Shown here: positions 50,924-60,517 of the stretch, in pieces
Layout of the letters: each line of letters opens with the position of its first letter
How positions within the stretch are numbered: position 1 is the first letter of the stretch
Assembly: GCA_965651695.1 (NCBI GenBank)
Contig: CBFGTI010000001.1
Location: 62,001-126,000 of the forward strand
Length of the DNA stretch: 64,000 nt
Source: Imperialibacter sp965651695
GTDB taxonomy: Bacteria; Bacteroidota; Bacteroidia; Cytophagales; Cyclobacteriaceae
Reading direction: 5' to 3'
The notes under the pieces: model-generated
Seen by the model: only the letters and a program-made list of their open reading frames with translations
Told to the model about the DNA's origin: nothing
Databases searched by the model: none
Program-made: the position numbers and the translations under genes

Positions 50924-53737
50924 TTAACGACTTAAGTACAAGTTTCGTTCGGAATAAATTTTGAGGAAGTAGTCGTCCATCAAGTCTTCAATAAAGTAGA
51001 TGGATTCTCCTGTCGATTTCATCTCAGGGCCTAATTCCTTATTCACGTTCGGAAACTTATTAAAAGAAAACACCGGCTCTTTTATAGCGTAGCCATGTTT
51101 TTTTGGATTAAAGGTAAAATCCTTAACCCGCTTCTGGCCAAGCATTACCTTGGTGGCATAGTTTACATAGGGCTCGTCGTAGGCCTTGCAAATAAACGGC
51201 ACAGTGCGTGACGCCCTCGGGTTTGCCTCGATCACATACACTTTGTCGTCTTTTACCGCAAACTGAATGTTGATCAGCCCCACAGTTTTTAACGCCAGGG
51301 CAATGGTTTTTGTATGCTGCTCGATCTGGCGGATTACAAAGTCGCCAAGGTTGTAAGGCGGCAGCACCGCGTAAGAGTCCCCTGAGTGGATCCCCGCCGG
51401 CTCGATATGCTGCATTATTCCAATTATGTATACGTCTTCCCCATCGCAAATGGCGTCGGCTTCGGCCTCGATGGCACCGTCCAGAAAGTGGTCGAGAAGA
51501 ACCTTATTGCCCGGGTTGTCTTTCAAAAGATCGACCACGTGCGACTCCAGCTCCTGCTCGTTTATCACGATTTTCATGCTCTGGCCACCCAGTACGTATG
51601 AGGGCCGTACCAACAACGGGAAGCCAAGTTTTTTCGAAAGGTCCAATGCCTGGTCGGCATCTTCTATTACGCCAAACTCGGGATAAGGAATGCCGTTTTC
51701 TCTCAGCAATGTGGAGAAGCTGCCCCTGTCTTCGGCCAGGTCGAGCGACTTAAAGTCGGTACCAATGATTTTGATGCCGTACCTGTCGAGCTTCTCGGCA
51801 AGCTTCAGGGCTGTTTGTCCACCAAGCTGTACTATCACGCCCTCTGGCTGCTCGTGGAGAATGATGTCGTAAATGTGCTCCCAGAACACCGGCTCGAAGT
51901 AAAGCTTATCGGCAACGTTGAAGTCGGTAGAAACTGTTTCCGGGTTACAATTAATCATTATCGTTTCGTAACCGCATTCCTTCGCCGCCAGCACGCCGTG
52001 CACACACGAGTAGTCGAACTCTATTCCCTGGCCTATGCGGTTGGGACCAGAGCCAAGGATGACTACCTTTTTTTTGTCGCTTCTTACCGACTCATTTTCG
52101 TCTTCGAAAGTGCTATAGTAATAGGGGGTTTTAGCCTCAAATTCAGCCGCGCAGGTGTCAACCAGTTTGTATACTCGCTTTATACCAAGATCATGGCGCT
52201 TTTTGTGCACCTGACTCTCAAGGCAATTGAGCAGGTGGGCGATTTGGCGGTCGGCATAGCCTTTTGTTTTGGCTATTCGCAGTAGCTCTTTCGGAATGGT
52301 GTCGATGTTGTAGCTCTCAATCTCCTTTTCCAGCTTGAGCAAGTCCTCTATCTGGTCGAGGAACCACATGTCAATTTTGGTGAGCTTGTGCACCGTTTTA
52401 AGTGGGATGCCCAGCTTAATGGCGTCGTATACATGGAAAAGCCTGTTCCAGCTTGGGTGCTTTAGGCTGTGAAGTATTTGCTCCTGGTTGGTTAATTCTT
52501 TGCCATCGGCACCAAGGCCGTTGCGCTTAATCTCCAGCGACTGACACGCCTTTTGCAGCGCTTCCTGGAAGTTGCGGCCAATGCCCATTACCTCACCAAC
52601 CGACTTCATCTGGAGCCCAAGTGAGCGGTCGGCTCCTTTAAATTTATCGAAGTTCCACCGCGGGATCTTTACAATGACGTAGTCGAGCGCCGGCTCAAAA
52701 AAGGCCGAAGTTGTGCCGGTAATCTGGTTTTTCAGCTCGTCGAGGTTATAGCCAATAGCCAGCTTTGCGGCCACCTTAGCTATGGGGTAGCCGGTGGCTT
52801 TAGATGCCAGGGCGGAGGAACGTGAAACCCTTGGGTTAATTTCTATACCAACGATGGTGTCATCTGCCGGGTTTACTGCAAATTGGACGTTACAGCCGCC
52901 GGCGAACATCCCAATGCCATTCATCATCCGCTTGGCCAGATCGCGCATGTGCTGATAGGTAGTGTCGGGGAGTGTCATGGCCGGCGCAACCGTAATGGAG
53001 TCGCCGGTATGGATACCCATAGGATCAAAATTCTCGATAGAGCAAATGATGATAATGTTGCCAAGGTTGTCTCTCAGCAGCTCGAGCTCGTACTCCTTCC
53101 ATCCCATGATGCTCTGCTCTACCAGCACTTCGTGGATGGGCGACGCATGCAAGCCGTTGTTAAGGGCCTTGTCAAAATCTTCAGCTTTTTCAACAAAGCC
53201 GCCGCCGGTGCCTCCTAGTGTGTAGGAAGGCCGGATAACGAGCGGGAAGCCGATTTCCTGCGCTATTTCTTTTCCCTGCAAAAATGAAGTAGCAGTGGCC
53301 CCTTTGCACACGTTTACTTTCAGTTCGTTCATCTTTAGGCGAAACTTCTCGCGGTCTTCGGTAGTTTCTATGGCATTTATATCCACCCCAATTATCCTCA
53401 CCCCGTACTTATCCCAAATGCCGGCCTTATCGCACTCAATAGCCAAATTAAGGGCTGTTTGGCCCCCCATGGTTGGCAAAACGGCGTCCACTTTGTGTTT
53501 CTCGAGAATTTCCCTGATGTATTTTTTCTCCAGCGGCTTCAGGTAAATATGATCGGCAGTTACTTTGTCGGTCATAATGGTGGCCGGGTTGGAGTTGATC
53601 AGTATGACCTCGATGCCCTCTTCCCTTAGCGACCTGGCGGCCTGCGAACCTGAGTAATCGAATTCACAAGCTTGGCCGATGATGATGGGACCACTTCCGA
53701 TAATGAGAACAGATTTGATACTGGTGTCTTTAGGCAT
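50924..53737 (-). CDS. carB: Carbamoyl-phosphate synthase large subunit, lacking the allosteric domain
   Basis: Makes carbamoyl phosphate for arginine and pyrimidine synthesis. 937 residues against about 1070 in E. coli. Both halves with ATP-grasp folds are complete (VLIIGSGPIIIGQACEFDYS at the start, VVILGSGPNRIGQGIEFDYS in the second half), with the oligomerisation region between. The C-terminal 130-residue MGS-like allosteric domain that binds UMP and ornithine is missing, so feedback control by that route is not expected. A promoter lies 50 bases upstream. carA is not adjacent. Confidence 0.95.
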   Translation of the reverse strand: MPKDTSIKSVLIIGSGPIIIGQACEFDYSGSQAARSLREEGIEVILINSNPATIMTDKVTADHIYLKPLEKKYIREILEKHKVDAVLPTMGGQTALNLAIECDKAGIWDKYGVRIIGVDINAIETTEDREKFRLKMNELKVNVCKGATATSFLQGKEIAQEIGFPLVIRPSYTLGGTGGGFVEKAEDFDKALNNGLHASPIHEVLVEQSIMGWKEYELELLRDNLGNIIIICSIENFDPMGIHTGDSITVAPAMTLPDTTYQHMRDLAKRMMNGIGMFAGGCNVQFAVNPADDTIVGIEINPRVSRSSALASKATGYPIAKVAAKLAIGYNLDELKNQITGTTSAFFEPALDYVIVKIPRWNFDKFKGADRSLGLQMKSVGEVMGIGRNFQEALQKACQSLEIKRNGLGADGKELTNQEQILHSLKHPSWNRLFHVYDAIKLGIPLKTVHKLTKIDMWFLDQIEDLLKLEKEIESYNIDTIPKELLRIAKTKGYADRQIAHLLNCLESQVHKKRHDLGIKRVYKLVDTCAAEFEAKTPYYYSTFEDENESVRSDKKKVVILGSGPNRIGQGIEFDYSCVHGVLAAKECGYETIMINCNPETVSTDFNVADKLYFEPVFWEHIYDIILHEQPEGVIVQLGGQTALKLAEKLDRYGIKIIGTDFKSLDLAEDRGSFSTLLRENGIPYPEFGVIEDADQALDLSKKLGFPLLVRPSYVLGGQSMKIVINEQELESHVVDLLKDNPGNKVLLDHFLDGAIEAEADAICDGEDVYIIGIMQHIEPAGIHSGDSYAVLPPYNLGDFVIRQIEQHTKTIALALKTVGLINIQFAVKDDKVYVIEANPRASRTVPFICKAYDEPYVNYATKVMLGQKRVKDFTFNPKKHGYAIKEPVFSFNKFPNVNKELGPEMKSTGESIYFIEDLMDDYFLKIYSERNLYLSR

Positions 53738-53785
53738 TTCTTTAGAACGGATTGAAAGGAGGGTTTAGCAATTCACAAATCCCGG

Positions 53786-53816
53786 CAAAGTTATATGCCA
53801 CTCATTTATTATCAAA
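53786..53816 (-). promoter_or_regulatory. Sigma-A promoter of carB
   Basis: On the minus strand a -33 TTTG (plus CAAA at 53813-53816) and a perfect -7 TAACTTTG (plus CAAAGTTA at 53786-53793) are 19 bases apart, about 50 bases before the carB start. Confidence 0.75.
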
Positions 53817-53838
53817 AGAGAATGGAAAAAGAGGGCAC

Positions 53839-53874
53839 AAAAAAAGGAGAGGTGCTTTGCTTGCTGCCTCTCCT
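53839..53874 (-). terminator. Terminator after lpd
   Basis: AGGAGAGG (53845-53852) pairs with CCTCTCCT (53867-53874). Read on the minus strand it ends in a run of T (plus A-run from 53839). It separates lpd from the carB promoter. Confidence 0.85.
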
Positions 53875-53895
53875 ACAGTTTTTTTTCCGCTACTA

Positions 53896-55290
53896 TTAAA
53901 TGTGCAATGCGCGGTTTTCAGTCGCCGCAAGGCAGGCTTCCTTAAAGGCTTCGGTATAAGTGGGGTGCGCATGCGACATGCGAGCTATATCTTCAGCCGA
54001 CGCGCGGTATTCGAGGGCTACTACGGCTTCGGCAATCATATCGGCAGCTCTTGCCCCGATAATATGCGCTCCCAAAATTTCGTCGGTTTCCTTGTGCGCT
54101 AGTATTTTTACCAGGCCGTCGGTATCCATACTTGCCCGGGCCCTGCCCAAAGCTTTGAAAGGGAATGAGCCGGTTTTGTATGGTGTGCCGTTTTCCTTCA
54201 GTTGCTCCTCGGTATAGCCCACAGAAGCCACCTCCGGCCAGGTGTAAACTACCCCCGGTATGGCCATATAGTTGATGTGTGGTTTTTGGCCGGCAATGGA
54301 CTCGGCTACAAATACGCCTTCTTCTTCTGCCTTATGTGCCAGCATGGCGCCCTTTATCACGTCGCCAATGGCGTAAATGCCCGGTATTTTTGTTTGCAGG
54401 TGGTCGTCCACTTCTACTCTTCCGGCCTTGTCGGTAGTGAGGCCGATTTTGTCGAGACCAAGTCCGTCGGTGTACGCTCTCCTTCCTATCGAAACCAGGC
54501 AATAGTCGGCCTTGAGATCAATGGTTTCGCCTTTGTCCGTTTCAGCTTTCACCGAAACAGTCTTGCCGCTAGTTTCTACTGCAGTCACTTTATGGCTAAG
54601 GTAAAAGTCGAAATTCAGCTTCTTCAATACCTTCTGCAGCTCTTTGCCCATGGTGCGGTCCATGGTGGGAATGAGGCTGTCGAGATATTCCACTACCGAT
54701 ACCTTTGCACCCAAACGGGCATACACAGACCCGATCTCCACCCCGATTACACCTCCTCCAATTACTACCAGGTGCTTAGGCACTTCGGTAAGTTCCAGCG
54801 CCTCGGTGCTGGTGATTACCCTTTTTTTGTCGAGCTTAATAAACGGAAGACTTGCCGGCTTCGATCCTGTGGCGATAATTACCTTCTCAGTCGTTATCGT
54901 CTTTTCTTCTTTACCAGAAATTTTAATGGTGTTTTTGTCGACAAACGACCCCAAGCCATGAAAAACATCAATTTTGTTTTTCTTCATAAGAAACTTGATG
55001 CCCTCTGTATTCTGCCTCACCACCTCACCTTTCCGCGCTATCATCTGCTTGATGTTCACCTTTGGCGATGGGATGTCGATACCATGCTCCTTAAAATTGT
55101 GTGCCGCATTATGAAAATGCTCGCTTGAGTCGAGCAGTGCTTTGGAAGGGATGCAGCCCACATTGAGGCATGTGCCGCCGAGTGTATCGTATTTCTCAAT
55201 AATGGCTGTTTTTAAACCGAGTTGCGCACAACGTATGGCGGCCACGTATCCGCCCGGTCCTGAACCTATTACTGTTACCTGATATTGCAT
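53896..55290 (-). CDS. lpd: Dihydrolipoyl dehydrogenase (E3)
   Basis: Flavoprotein that reoxidises lipoyl groups with NAD+. 464 residues from the ATG at 55290 (MQYQVTVIGSGPGG). It has the FAD motif GSGPGGY, the redox-active pair C41 and C46 in GGTCLNVGCIPSK, the NAD motif VIGGGVIGVEIG, and the C-terminal HAHPTYTE with its His-Glu dyad. It is the third gene of the sucA-odhB-lpd set and probably serves the 2-oxoglutarate complex. A terminator follows. Confidence 0.95.
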   Translation of the reverse strand: MQYQVTVIGSGPGGYVAAIRCAQLGLKTAIIEKYDTLGGTCLNVGCIPSKALLDSSEHFHNAAHNFKEHGIDIPSPKVNIKQMIARKGEVVRQNTEGIKFLMKKNKIDVFHGLGSFVDKNTIKISGKEEKTITTEKVIIATGSKPASLPFIKLDKKRVITSTEALELTEVPKHLVVIGGGVIGVEIGSVYARLGAKVSVVEYLDSLIPTMDRTMGKELQKVLKKLNFDFYLSHKVTAVETSGKTVSVKAETDKGETIDLKADYCLVSIGRRAYTDGLGLDKIGLTTDKAGRVEVDDHLQTKIPGIYAIGDVIKGAMLAHKAEEEGVFVAESIAGQKPHINYMAIPGVVYTWPEVASVGYTEEQLKENGTPYKTGSFPFKALGRARASMDTDGLVKILAHKETDEILGAHIIGARAADMIAEAVVALEYRASAEDIARMSHAHPTYTEAFKEACLAATENRALHI

Positions 55291-55362
55291 GTTGATCTTA
55301 TTTAAAGTAAATGGTGCGGGCAACACAGCCCGCACCAGTAGTCAAAAGCATGTGTAAAACGA

Positions 55363-56883
55363 TTAAACTCCCAGCAGCAAACGTGTAGGATCTTCCAGCA
55401 GCTGCTTCACCCGCACCAGGAAACTCACTGATTCGCGGCCATCGATGATGCGGTGATCGTAGGAAAGGGCCACATACATGATGGGCCTTACTACTATTTG
55501 TCCGTTTTCTACCACCGGCCGTTCCACTATGTTGTGCATGCCCAGTATAGCCGACTGCGGGGCATTAATAATAGGGGTAGAAAGCATTGAGCCAAAGATG
55601 CCGCCATTGGTAATGGTGAAAGTACCACCCTGCATCTCCTCAATGCTCAGTTTGCCTTCTCTGGCTTTTACAGCCAGCCTTATGATCTCCTTCTCAATCT
55701 GATCGAAGCTTAGGGATTCGGTATTCCTGATTACAGGCACTACCAGCCCCCGGGGGGTAGATACTGCTATGGACACATCGCAGAAATCGTTGTAAACAAT
55801 CTCGTCGCCGTCGATCATGGCATTTACAGCAGGCCACTCTTTAAGCGCAACGCACACCGCTTTTGCAAAAAAAGACATAAAGCCGAGGCCTACTTCGTAC
55901 TTTTCTTTAAATGTATCCTTGTATTTTTTTCTCAACTCCATTATGGGCCCCATGTTCACCTCATTAAAAGTGGTAAGCATGGCTGTTTCATTTTTTACAG
56001 AAACCAACCTTCGCGAAATTGTTTTGCGCAGCGAAGTCATTTTCTCCCTCTTTTGGCTGCGGCTGCCTTGTCCTTTTATTTCGGGTGCCGAATATTGTGG
56101 TGCAGGGGCTTTGGCTGCTTCCGGTTTACCGGTAGCTTTTTCGGCTTTGGCAGCATCCTCCTTGGTAATTCTGCCGTCTACTCCGGTACCTTTTACATCT
56201 GCGCTACTCACTCCTTTTTCTGCCAGAATTTTAGCCGCCGCCGGAGACGCATGGCCGGCAGCATAAGAAGAGGAGTCGCCCGCCGGCACAGCAGCTGCCT
56301 GAGCCGGACTTGCGGCTGGTTGTTCCTTCTTAGGAGCGCCGTCGGTCACTTCTATCCGGCAAATCAACGCACCTATCTCCAGGGTTTCTCCTTCTTTGGC
56401 AACCACTCTAAGTATGCCATTCGCCTCAGCCGTAAGCTCAAATGTAGCTTTGTCCGATTCGATCTCAGCTATTACATCGTCGAGCTGAACATGGTCGCCG
56501 TCTTTCTTCACCCATGAAGAGATAGTGACTTCGTTAATCGACTCGCCAACTGTGGGCACGTGCATCTCTATTACTTCGCCACCACCTTTGGCCTCTTTCT
56601 CGGCTGCAGGTTTTTCTTCTTTTTTCTCAGGCTTAGCAGCAGGCGCAGCGTTTGTATCGATAGAGCAAATTACTGCTCCGATCTCTGCTGTTTCGCCTTC
56701 TTTTACCAATATTTTAAGCTTTCCGGCTCCTTCGGCATTTAGCTCGAAGGTGGCTTTGTCAGACTCCAGTTCGCAAAGAATTTCATCCCTCTCCACAATG
56801 TCGCCATCTTTTTTTAACCATTTTGCTATGGTAACTTCAGTTATTGATTCCCCTACTGCAGGGATTTTTACTTCAAGGCTCAT
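55363..56883 (-). CDS. odhB: Dihydrolipoamide succinyltransferase (E2) with two lipoyl domains
   Basis: Core of the 2-oxoglutarate dehydrogenase complex, 506 residues. Two lipoyl domains precede the binding domain, with lipoyl lysines at K43 and K145 (both in ESDKATFEL). The peripheral-subunit-binding domain (ASPAAAKILAEKG and GVDGRITKEDAAKA) and the catalytic domain with HRIIDGRESV follow. E. coli SucB has one lipoyl domain. It follows sucA after 19 bases. Confidence 0.94.
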   Translation of the reverse strand: MSLEVKIPAVGESITEVTIAKWLKKDGDIVERDEILCELESDKATFELNAEGAGKLKILVKEGETAEIGAVICSIDTNAAPAAKPEKKEEKPAAEKEAKGGGEVIEMHVPTVGESINEVTISSWVKKDGDHVQLDDVIAEIESDKATFELTAEANGILRVVAKEGETLEIGALICRIEVTDGAPKKEQPAASPAQAAAVPAGDSSSYAAGHASPAAAKILAEKGVSSADVKGTGVDGRITKEDAAKAEKATGKPEAAKAPAPQYSAPEIKGQGSRSQKREKMTSLRKTISRRLVSVKNETAMLTTFNEVNMGPIMELRKKYKDTFKEKYEVGLGFMSFFAKAVCVALKEWPAVNAMIDGDEIVYNDFCDVSIAVSTPRGLVVPVIRNTESLSFDQIEKEIIRLAVKAREGKLSIEEMQGGTFTITNGGIFGSMLSTPIINAPQSAILGMHNIVERPVVENGQIVVRPIMYVALSYDHRIIDGRESVSFLVRVKQLLEDPTRLLLGV

Positions 56884-56902
56884 CTGTTTTTATTAGGGTT
56901 TA

Positions 56903-59635
56903 TTATGCTAGTGCTTTATTTATTAGTTCTTCCTGCTCTTTGTTGTGCATTTTGTAATAGCCGGTGGCAGGCGAAGCTGCTGCCTTTCTTGAAACAAGTT
57001 CCATTTTTACTTCTGGGAACATCCGCAGCAGAAATGTCCACGATCCCATATTCTCAGGCTCTTCCTGCACCCACAGCACCCTGGCTCCTTTGTACTTATC
57101 GAGCTCGGCCATGATTTTTTTGCGGGGGAAGGGATGAAGTTGTTCAATCCGGATAATGGGGATGTTCTTGATATTTTTGCTCTGTCTTGCCTCAAGAAGG
57201 TCGAAATATATCTTTCCGGTACACAGTATTACCTTCTTCACGTCTTTGGCTTTCACTTCCTCATCTCCGATTACTTCCCGGAAGCTGCCATCGGTGAAGT
57301 CGCTAATTGGAGACATTACCGACGGATGGCGGAAGAGAGATTTTGGCGACATGAGCACAGCCGGCATGCGGAACGGCATTACCAGCTGCCGGCGCAACAT
57401 ATGGAAGAAGTTGGCGGGCGTAGTAAGGTTGCAGAAATACATGTTGTTGCCCGAGCACATCTGCAAAAATCTTTCCGGCCTTGCGCTCGAATGCTCGGGG
57501 CCCTGGCCCTCATAGCCGTGTGGCAGAAGTAGCACCAGCCCGTTCATCCTTTGCCACTTGGTGTAAGAAGGCACAATAAACTGATCGATCATTACCTGTG
57601 CGCCGTTGGCAAAGTCGCCAAACTGCGCCTCCCAAATAACGAGGGCGTTGGGATTGGCCATGGCATACCCAAACTCGAAACCCAACACACCAAACTCGGA
57701 AAGCAGAGAGTTGAATATCCTGAACTTTTCCTGCCCATCCTCCATATTGTTGAGGCTGTTGTAGGTCTCGTTGGTAATACTGTCGCGCAGCACCGCATGC
57801 CTGTGAGAGAAGGTACCTCTCAGCACATCTTGGCCGGTCATCCGCACAATTTTACCATCGAGCAGCAATGAACCGTAGGCAAGCAACTCCGCGGTGGCCC
57901 AGTTTACCACCTTGTCATCAAAGATCATTTCCTTTCGCTGCTTAAGCACCTTTTCAATCTGCTTCAGGGGCTTAAAGCCTTTCGGAATTTTCACAAGCGA
58001 CTTACCTACCTTTTCTATCACGCCCATATCTACCGAGGTAGTTGGCGACGTTTCAAAATCTTCGGGCTTGGAAATCCTTAGCTCCTGCCATTCTTTCTCC
58101 ATCGGCGAATACTGGTAGGGCAGCGGCTTCTGCTTTACCATATTCAGGCGGTCCTGCAGCAGGTCTCTGAACTCCTTGTCCATTTTTTCGGCCAGCTCAG
58201 CATCCACATCGCCCCTGTCTATCAGGTGCTTGTTGTAGACCTCCCTTGGATTGGGGTGCTTGGAAATAATATTATATAGCGACGGTTGAGTAAACTTCGG
58301 CTCATCGCTTTCATTGTGGCCATGGCGCCTGTAGCATACCATGTCGATAAACACGTCTCTTTTGAACTTCTGCCTGAACTCAATAGCCAGGTTAACGCAG
58401 AACACCACAGCTTCGGGATGGTCGCCATTTACGTGCAGCACAGGCGAATCGATAACTTTGGCCACGTCAGTACAATAAATACTGGAGCGGGCGTCGTCGA
58501 AGTCGGTGGTAAAGCCTACCTGGTTATTAATAATAAAGTGAATGGTGCCGCCGGTAGTATAGCCCTCAAGCTTACTCATTTGCACCACCTCATACACAAT
58601 TCCCTGGCCTGCAACCGCCGCATCGCCGTGAATGAGTATCGGAAGTACTTTGCTGTAGTCGTTATTGTGCTCCCTGTCGGCCTTGGCTCTCAAAAAACCT
58701 TCAACGAGCGGGTCTACAGCTTCAAGGTGCGATGGATTGGGTGCAAGCCGCAAATTAACGGTGTTGCCCGAGGGCGTAGCGATCTGGCTGGAAAAGCCCA
58801 TGTGGTATTTCACGTCGCCATCGCCCATGGTAAGGTCGGTGGCTGTGTTCCCTTCAAACTCGTTGAAGATCTGCTCGTAGGTTTTCCCCATAATATTGGC
58901 AAGCACATTCAGCCGGCCCCTGTGCGCCATGCCTATCATAATTTCCTTAGCGCCAAGTTCGGCACCTTTATTTATGATGGCGTCAAGCGCGGGAATAGTG
59001 GTTTCGCCACCCTCAAGGGAAAATCTCTTTTGGCCCACATATTTTGTGTGGAGGAAATTCTCAAACACCACCGCTTCGTTCAGCTTACGCAAAATCCGCT
59101 TCTTTTCGTCGCTCGAAGGGTTAAAATGCAGTGCCTCGTACTCCACCTTCCGCTTAAACCACTCCAGAATGTCGGGCTCGCGGATGTACATATACTCAAA
59201 GCCAATTGCTCCTTCGTAGATCTGCTTAAGAGATTCAACAATTTTGCGCAACGGCGCCTTACCGATACCAATTATTTTGCCTGATTCAAACTCGGTGTCG
59301 AGGTCCGCCTCCGACAAACCGAAGTCGGAAAGGTCAAGCAGCGCCTTGCGGTCTTTTCTTTCCCTTACCGGGTTGGTTTTAGAACGAAGGTGGCCCCTTG
59401 TACGGTAGGCATGGATGAGGTCTCTTACCGCTACCTCCTTGTCGGAATAGCCTCCCGCTGCCGCTACAGTCGGTTCTGCATGGCCGTTTTCACCAAAGTG
59501 GGTTTGCGAAAACTCAAACCCCTCGAAAAACTTCTGCCAGCTCGGGTCTACCGACTCAGGGTTTTGTTTGTAAGATTTGTATAGCTCATCGATATAGGAG
59601 GTGTGGGCATTGGAGATATATGAATATTTATCCAT
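56903..59635 (-). CDS. sucA: 2-oxoglutarate dehydrogenase E1 component
   Basis: Thiamine-diphosphate dependent decarboxylase of the TCA cycle, 910 residues. Characteristic motifs are SNAHTSYIDELYKSYK near the start, IGMAHRGRLNVLAN, IHGDAAVAGQGIVYE and HGYEGQGPEHSSARPERFLQ. It produces succinyl groups passed to OdhB. It is the first gene of sucA-odhB-lpd. The 267-base gap upstream is shared with the divergent rpsP unit; a weak -7 (TACCTTTA) lies about 30 bases before the start. Confidence 0.96.
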   Translation of the reverse strand: MDKYSYISNAHTSYIDELYKSYKQNPESVDPSWQKFFEGFEFSQTHFGENGHAEPTVAAAGGYSDKEVAVRDLIHAYRTRGHLRSKTNPVRERKDRKALLDLSDFGLSEADLDTEFESGKIIGIGKAPLRKIVESLKQIYEGAIGFEYMYIREPDILEWFKRKVEYEALHFNPSSDEKKRILRKLNEAVVFENFLHTKYVGQKRFSLEGGETTIPALDAIINKGAELGAKEIMIGMAHRGRLNVLANIMGKTYEQIFNEFEGNTATDLTMGDGDVKYHMGFSSQIATPSGNTVNLRLAPNPSHLEAVDPLVEGFLRAKADREHNNDYSKVLPILIHGDAAVAGQGIVYEVVQMSKLEGYTTGGTIHFIINNQVGFTTDFDDARSSIYCTDVAKVIDSPVLHVNGDHPEAVVFCVNLAIEFRQKFKRDVFIDMVCYRRHGHNESDEPKFTQPSLYNIISKHPNPREVYNKHLIDRGDVDAELAEKMDKEFRDLLQDRLNMVKQKPLPYQYSPMEKEWQELRISKPEDFETSPTTSVDMGVIEKVGKSLVKIPKGFKPLKQIEKVLKQRKEMIFDDKVVNWATAELLAYGSLLLDGKIVRMTGQDVLRGTFSHRHAVLRDSITNETYNSLNNMEDGQEKFRIFNSLLSEFGVLGFEFGYAMANPNALVIWEAQFGDFANGAQVMIDQFIVPSYTKWQRMNGLVLLLPHGYEGQGPEHSSARPERFLQMCSGNNMYFCNLTTPANFFHMLRRQLVMPFRMPAVLMSPKSLFRHPSVMSPISDFTDGSFREVIGDEEVKAKDVKKVILCTGKIYFDLLEARQSKNIKNIPIIRIEQLHPFPRKKIMAELDKYKGARVLWVQEEPENMGSWTFLLRMFPEVKMELVSRKAAASPATGYYKMHNKEQEELINKALA

Positions 59636-59823
59636 TTTTAATAGAGGGTGACGTTTGATGAGGTAAAGGTAAAAAATACCTGAAAAGTAATAAAACTGTA
59701 TATGCGTTTATCCAAATATTACAGAATATCAATCAATTATCTTCGGAAAGATACTTTAATATTATCAATTTAAAACGCCCCTCATCTTAAAGTTGAACCA
59801 CCTGTCAAATTCGGGGGTATAAA

Positions 59824-59852
59824 TTGTTTTTGGAAAAAAATTACTATCTTTG
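59824..59852 (+). promoter_or_regulatory. Sigma-A promoter of rpsP-rimM-trmD
   Basis: TTG at 59824-59826 and TATCTTTG at 59845-59852 are 18 bases apart. The -7 matches TAnnTTTG perfectly. The leader to the rpsP ATG is about 45 bases. Confidence 0.78.
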
Positions 59853-59902
59853 CCATCCAATTTTCCGGACGGGTTCTGGGATAAATTTTAAACAAACAAA
59901 AA

Positions 59903-60514
59903 ATGGCAGTAAAAATCAGGTTAGCACGTCGAGGACGTAAGAAACTTGCAATGTTTGATGTGGTAGTGGCCAAAGCTACCTCTCCCCGTGACGGTAGGTT
60001 TATCGAAAAGCTGGGAACCTACAATCCAAATACAAACCCAGCCACCATCTTAATTGATGACGCCAAGGCATTTGACTGGATTATGAAGGGCGCTCAACCG
60101 ACAGATACGGTTAGAGCTATGCTATCTTATAGAGGCATTCTTCTGAAAAAACATCTTCAGATTGGCGTAAATAAAGGCGCCATCACACAAGAAGAAGCCG
60201 ACGCGAAATTTGCTGAATGGCAAAACCAGAAAGAAAGCAAGATTAGCGGAAAAGTTGAATCACTTGCGAAGAAGAAGGAAGCTGAGAAGAAGGCTCGTCT
60301 TGAAGCTGAAGCTAAAGTGAAAGAAGCAAGAGCGGAGGCGCTTCGCAAAAAGAATATCGTAGAGGAGGCTCCCGCAGCTGAAGAAGCGGTGGAAGAAACA
60401 CCTGCAGCTGAAGCTACTGAAACAGCACCTGCCGCCGAAGCGGCGCCCGCTGTAGAAGAGACACCAAAAGCTGAAGCAAGCGAAGAAGCTGCTGAAGAGA
60501 AAAAAGAAGAGTAA
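59903..60514 (+). CDS. rpsP: 30S ribosomal protein S16 with a long C-terminal tail
   Basis: Ribosomal protein S16. The core occupies residues 1-80 (VKIRLARRGRKKLAMFDVVV, then DGRFIEKLGTYNPNT). The remaining 120 residues are a charged coiled-coil-like and alanine/glutamate-rich tail (AEKKARLEAEAKVKEA, then repeats of APAAEE type). Extensions of this kind are found in Bacteroidota S16 but not in E. coli. Function of the tail is unknown. First gene of an operon with rimM and trmD. Confidence 0.96.
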   Translation: MAVKIRLARRGRKKLAMFDVVVAKATSPRDGRFIEKLGTYNPNTNPATILIDDAKAFDWIMKGAQPTDTVRAMLSYRGILLKKHLQIGVNKGAITQEEADAKFAEWQNQKESKISGKVESLAKKKEAEKKARLEAEAKVKEARAEALRKKNIVEEAPAAEEAVEETPAAEATETAPAAEAAPAVEETPKAEASEEAAEEKKEE

Positions 60515-60517
60515 GAA

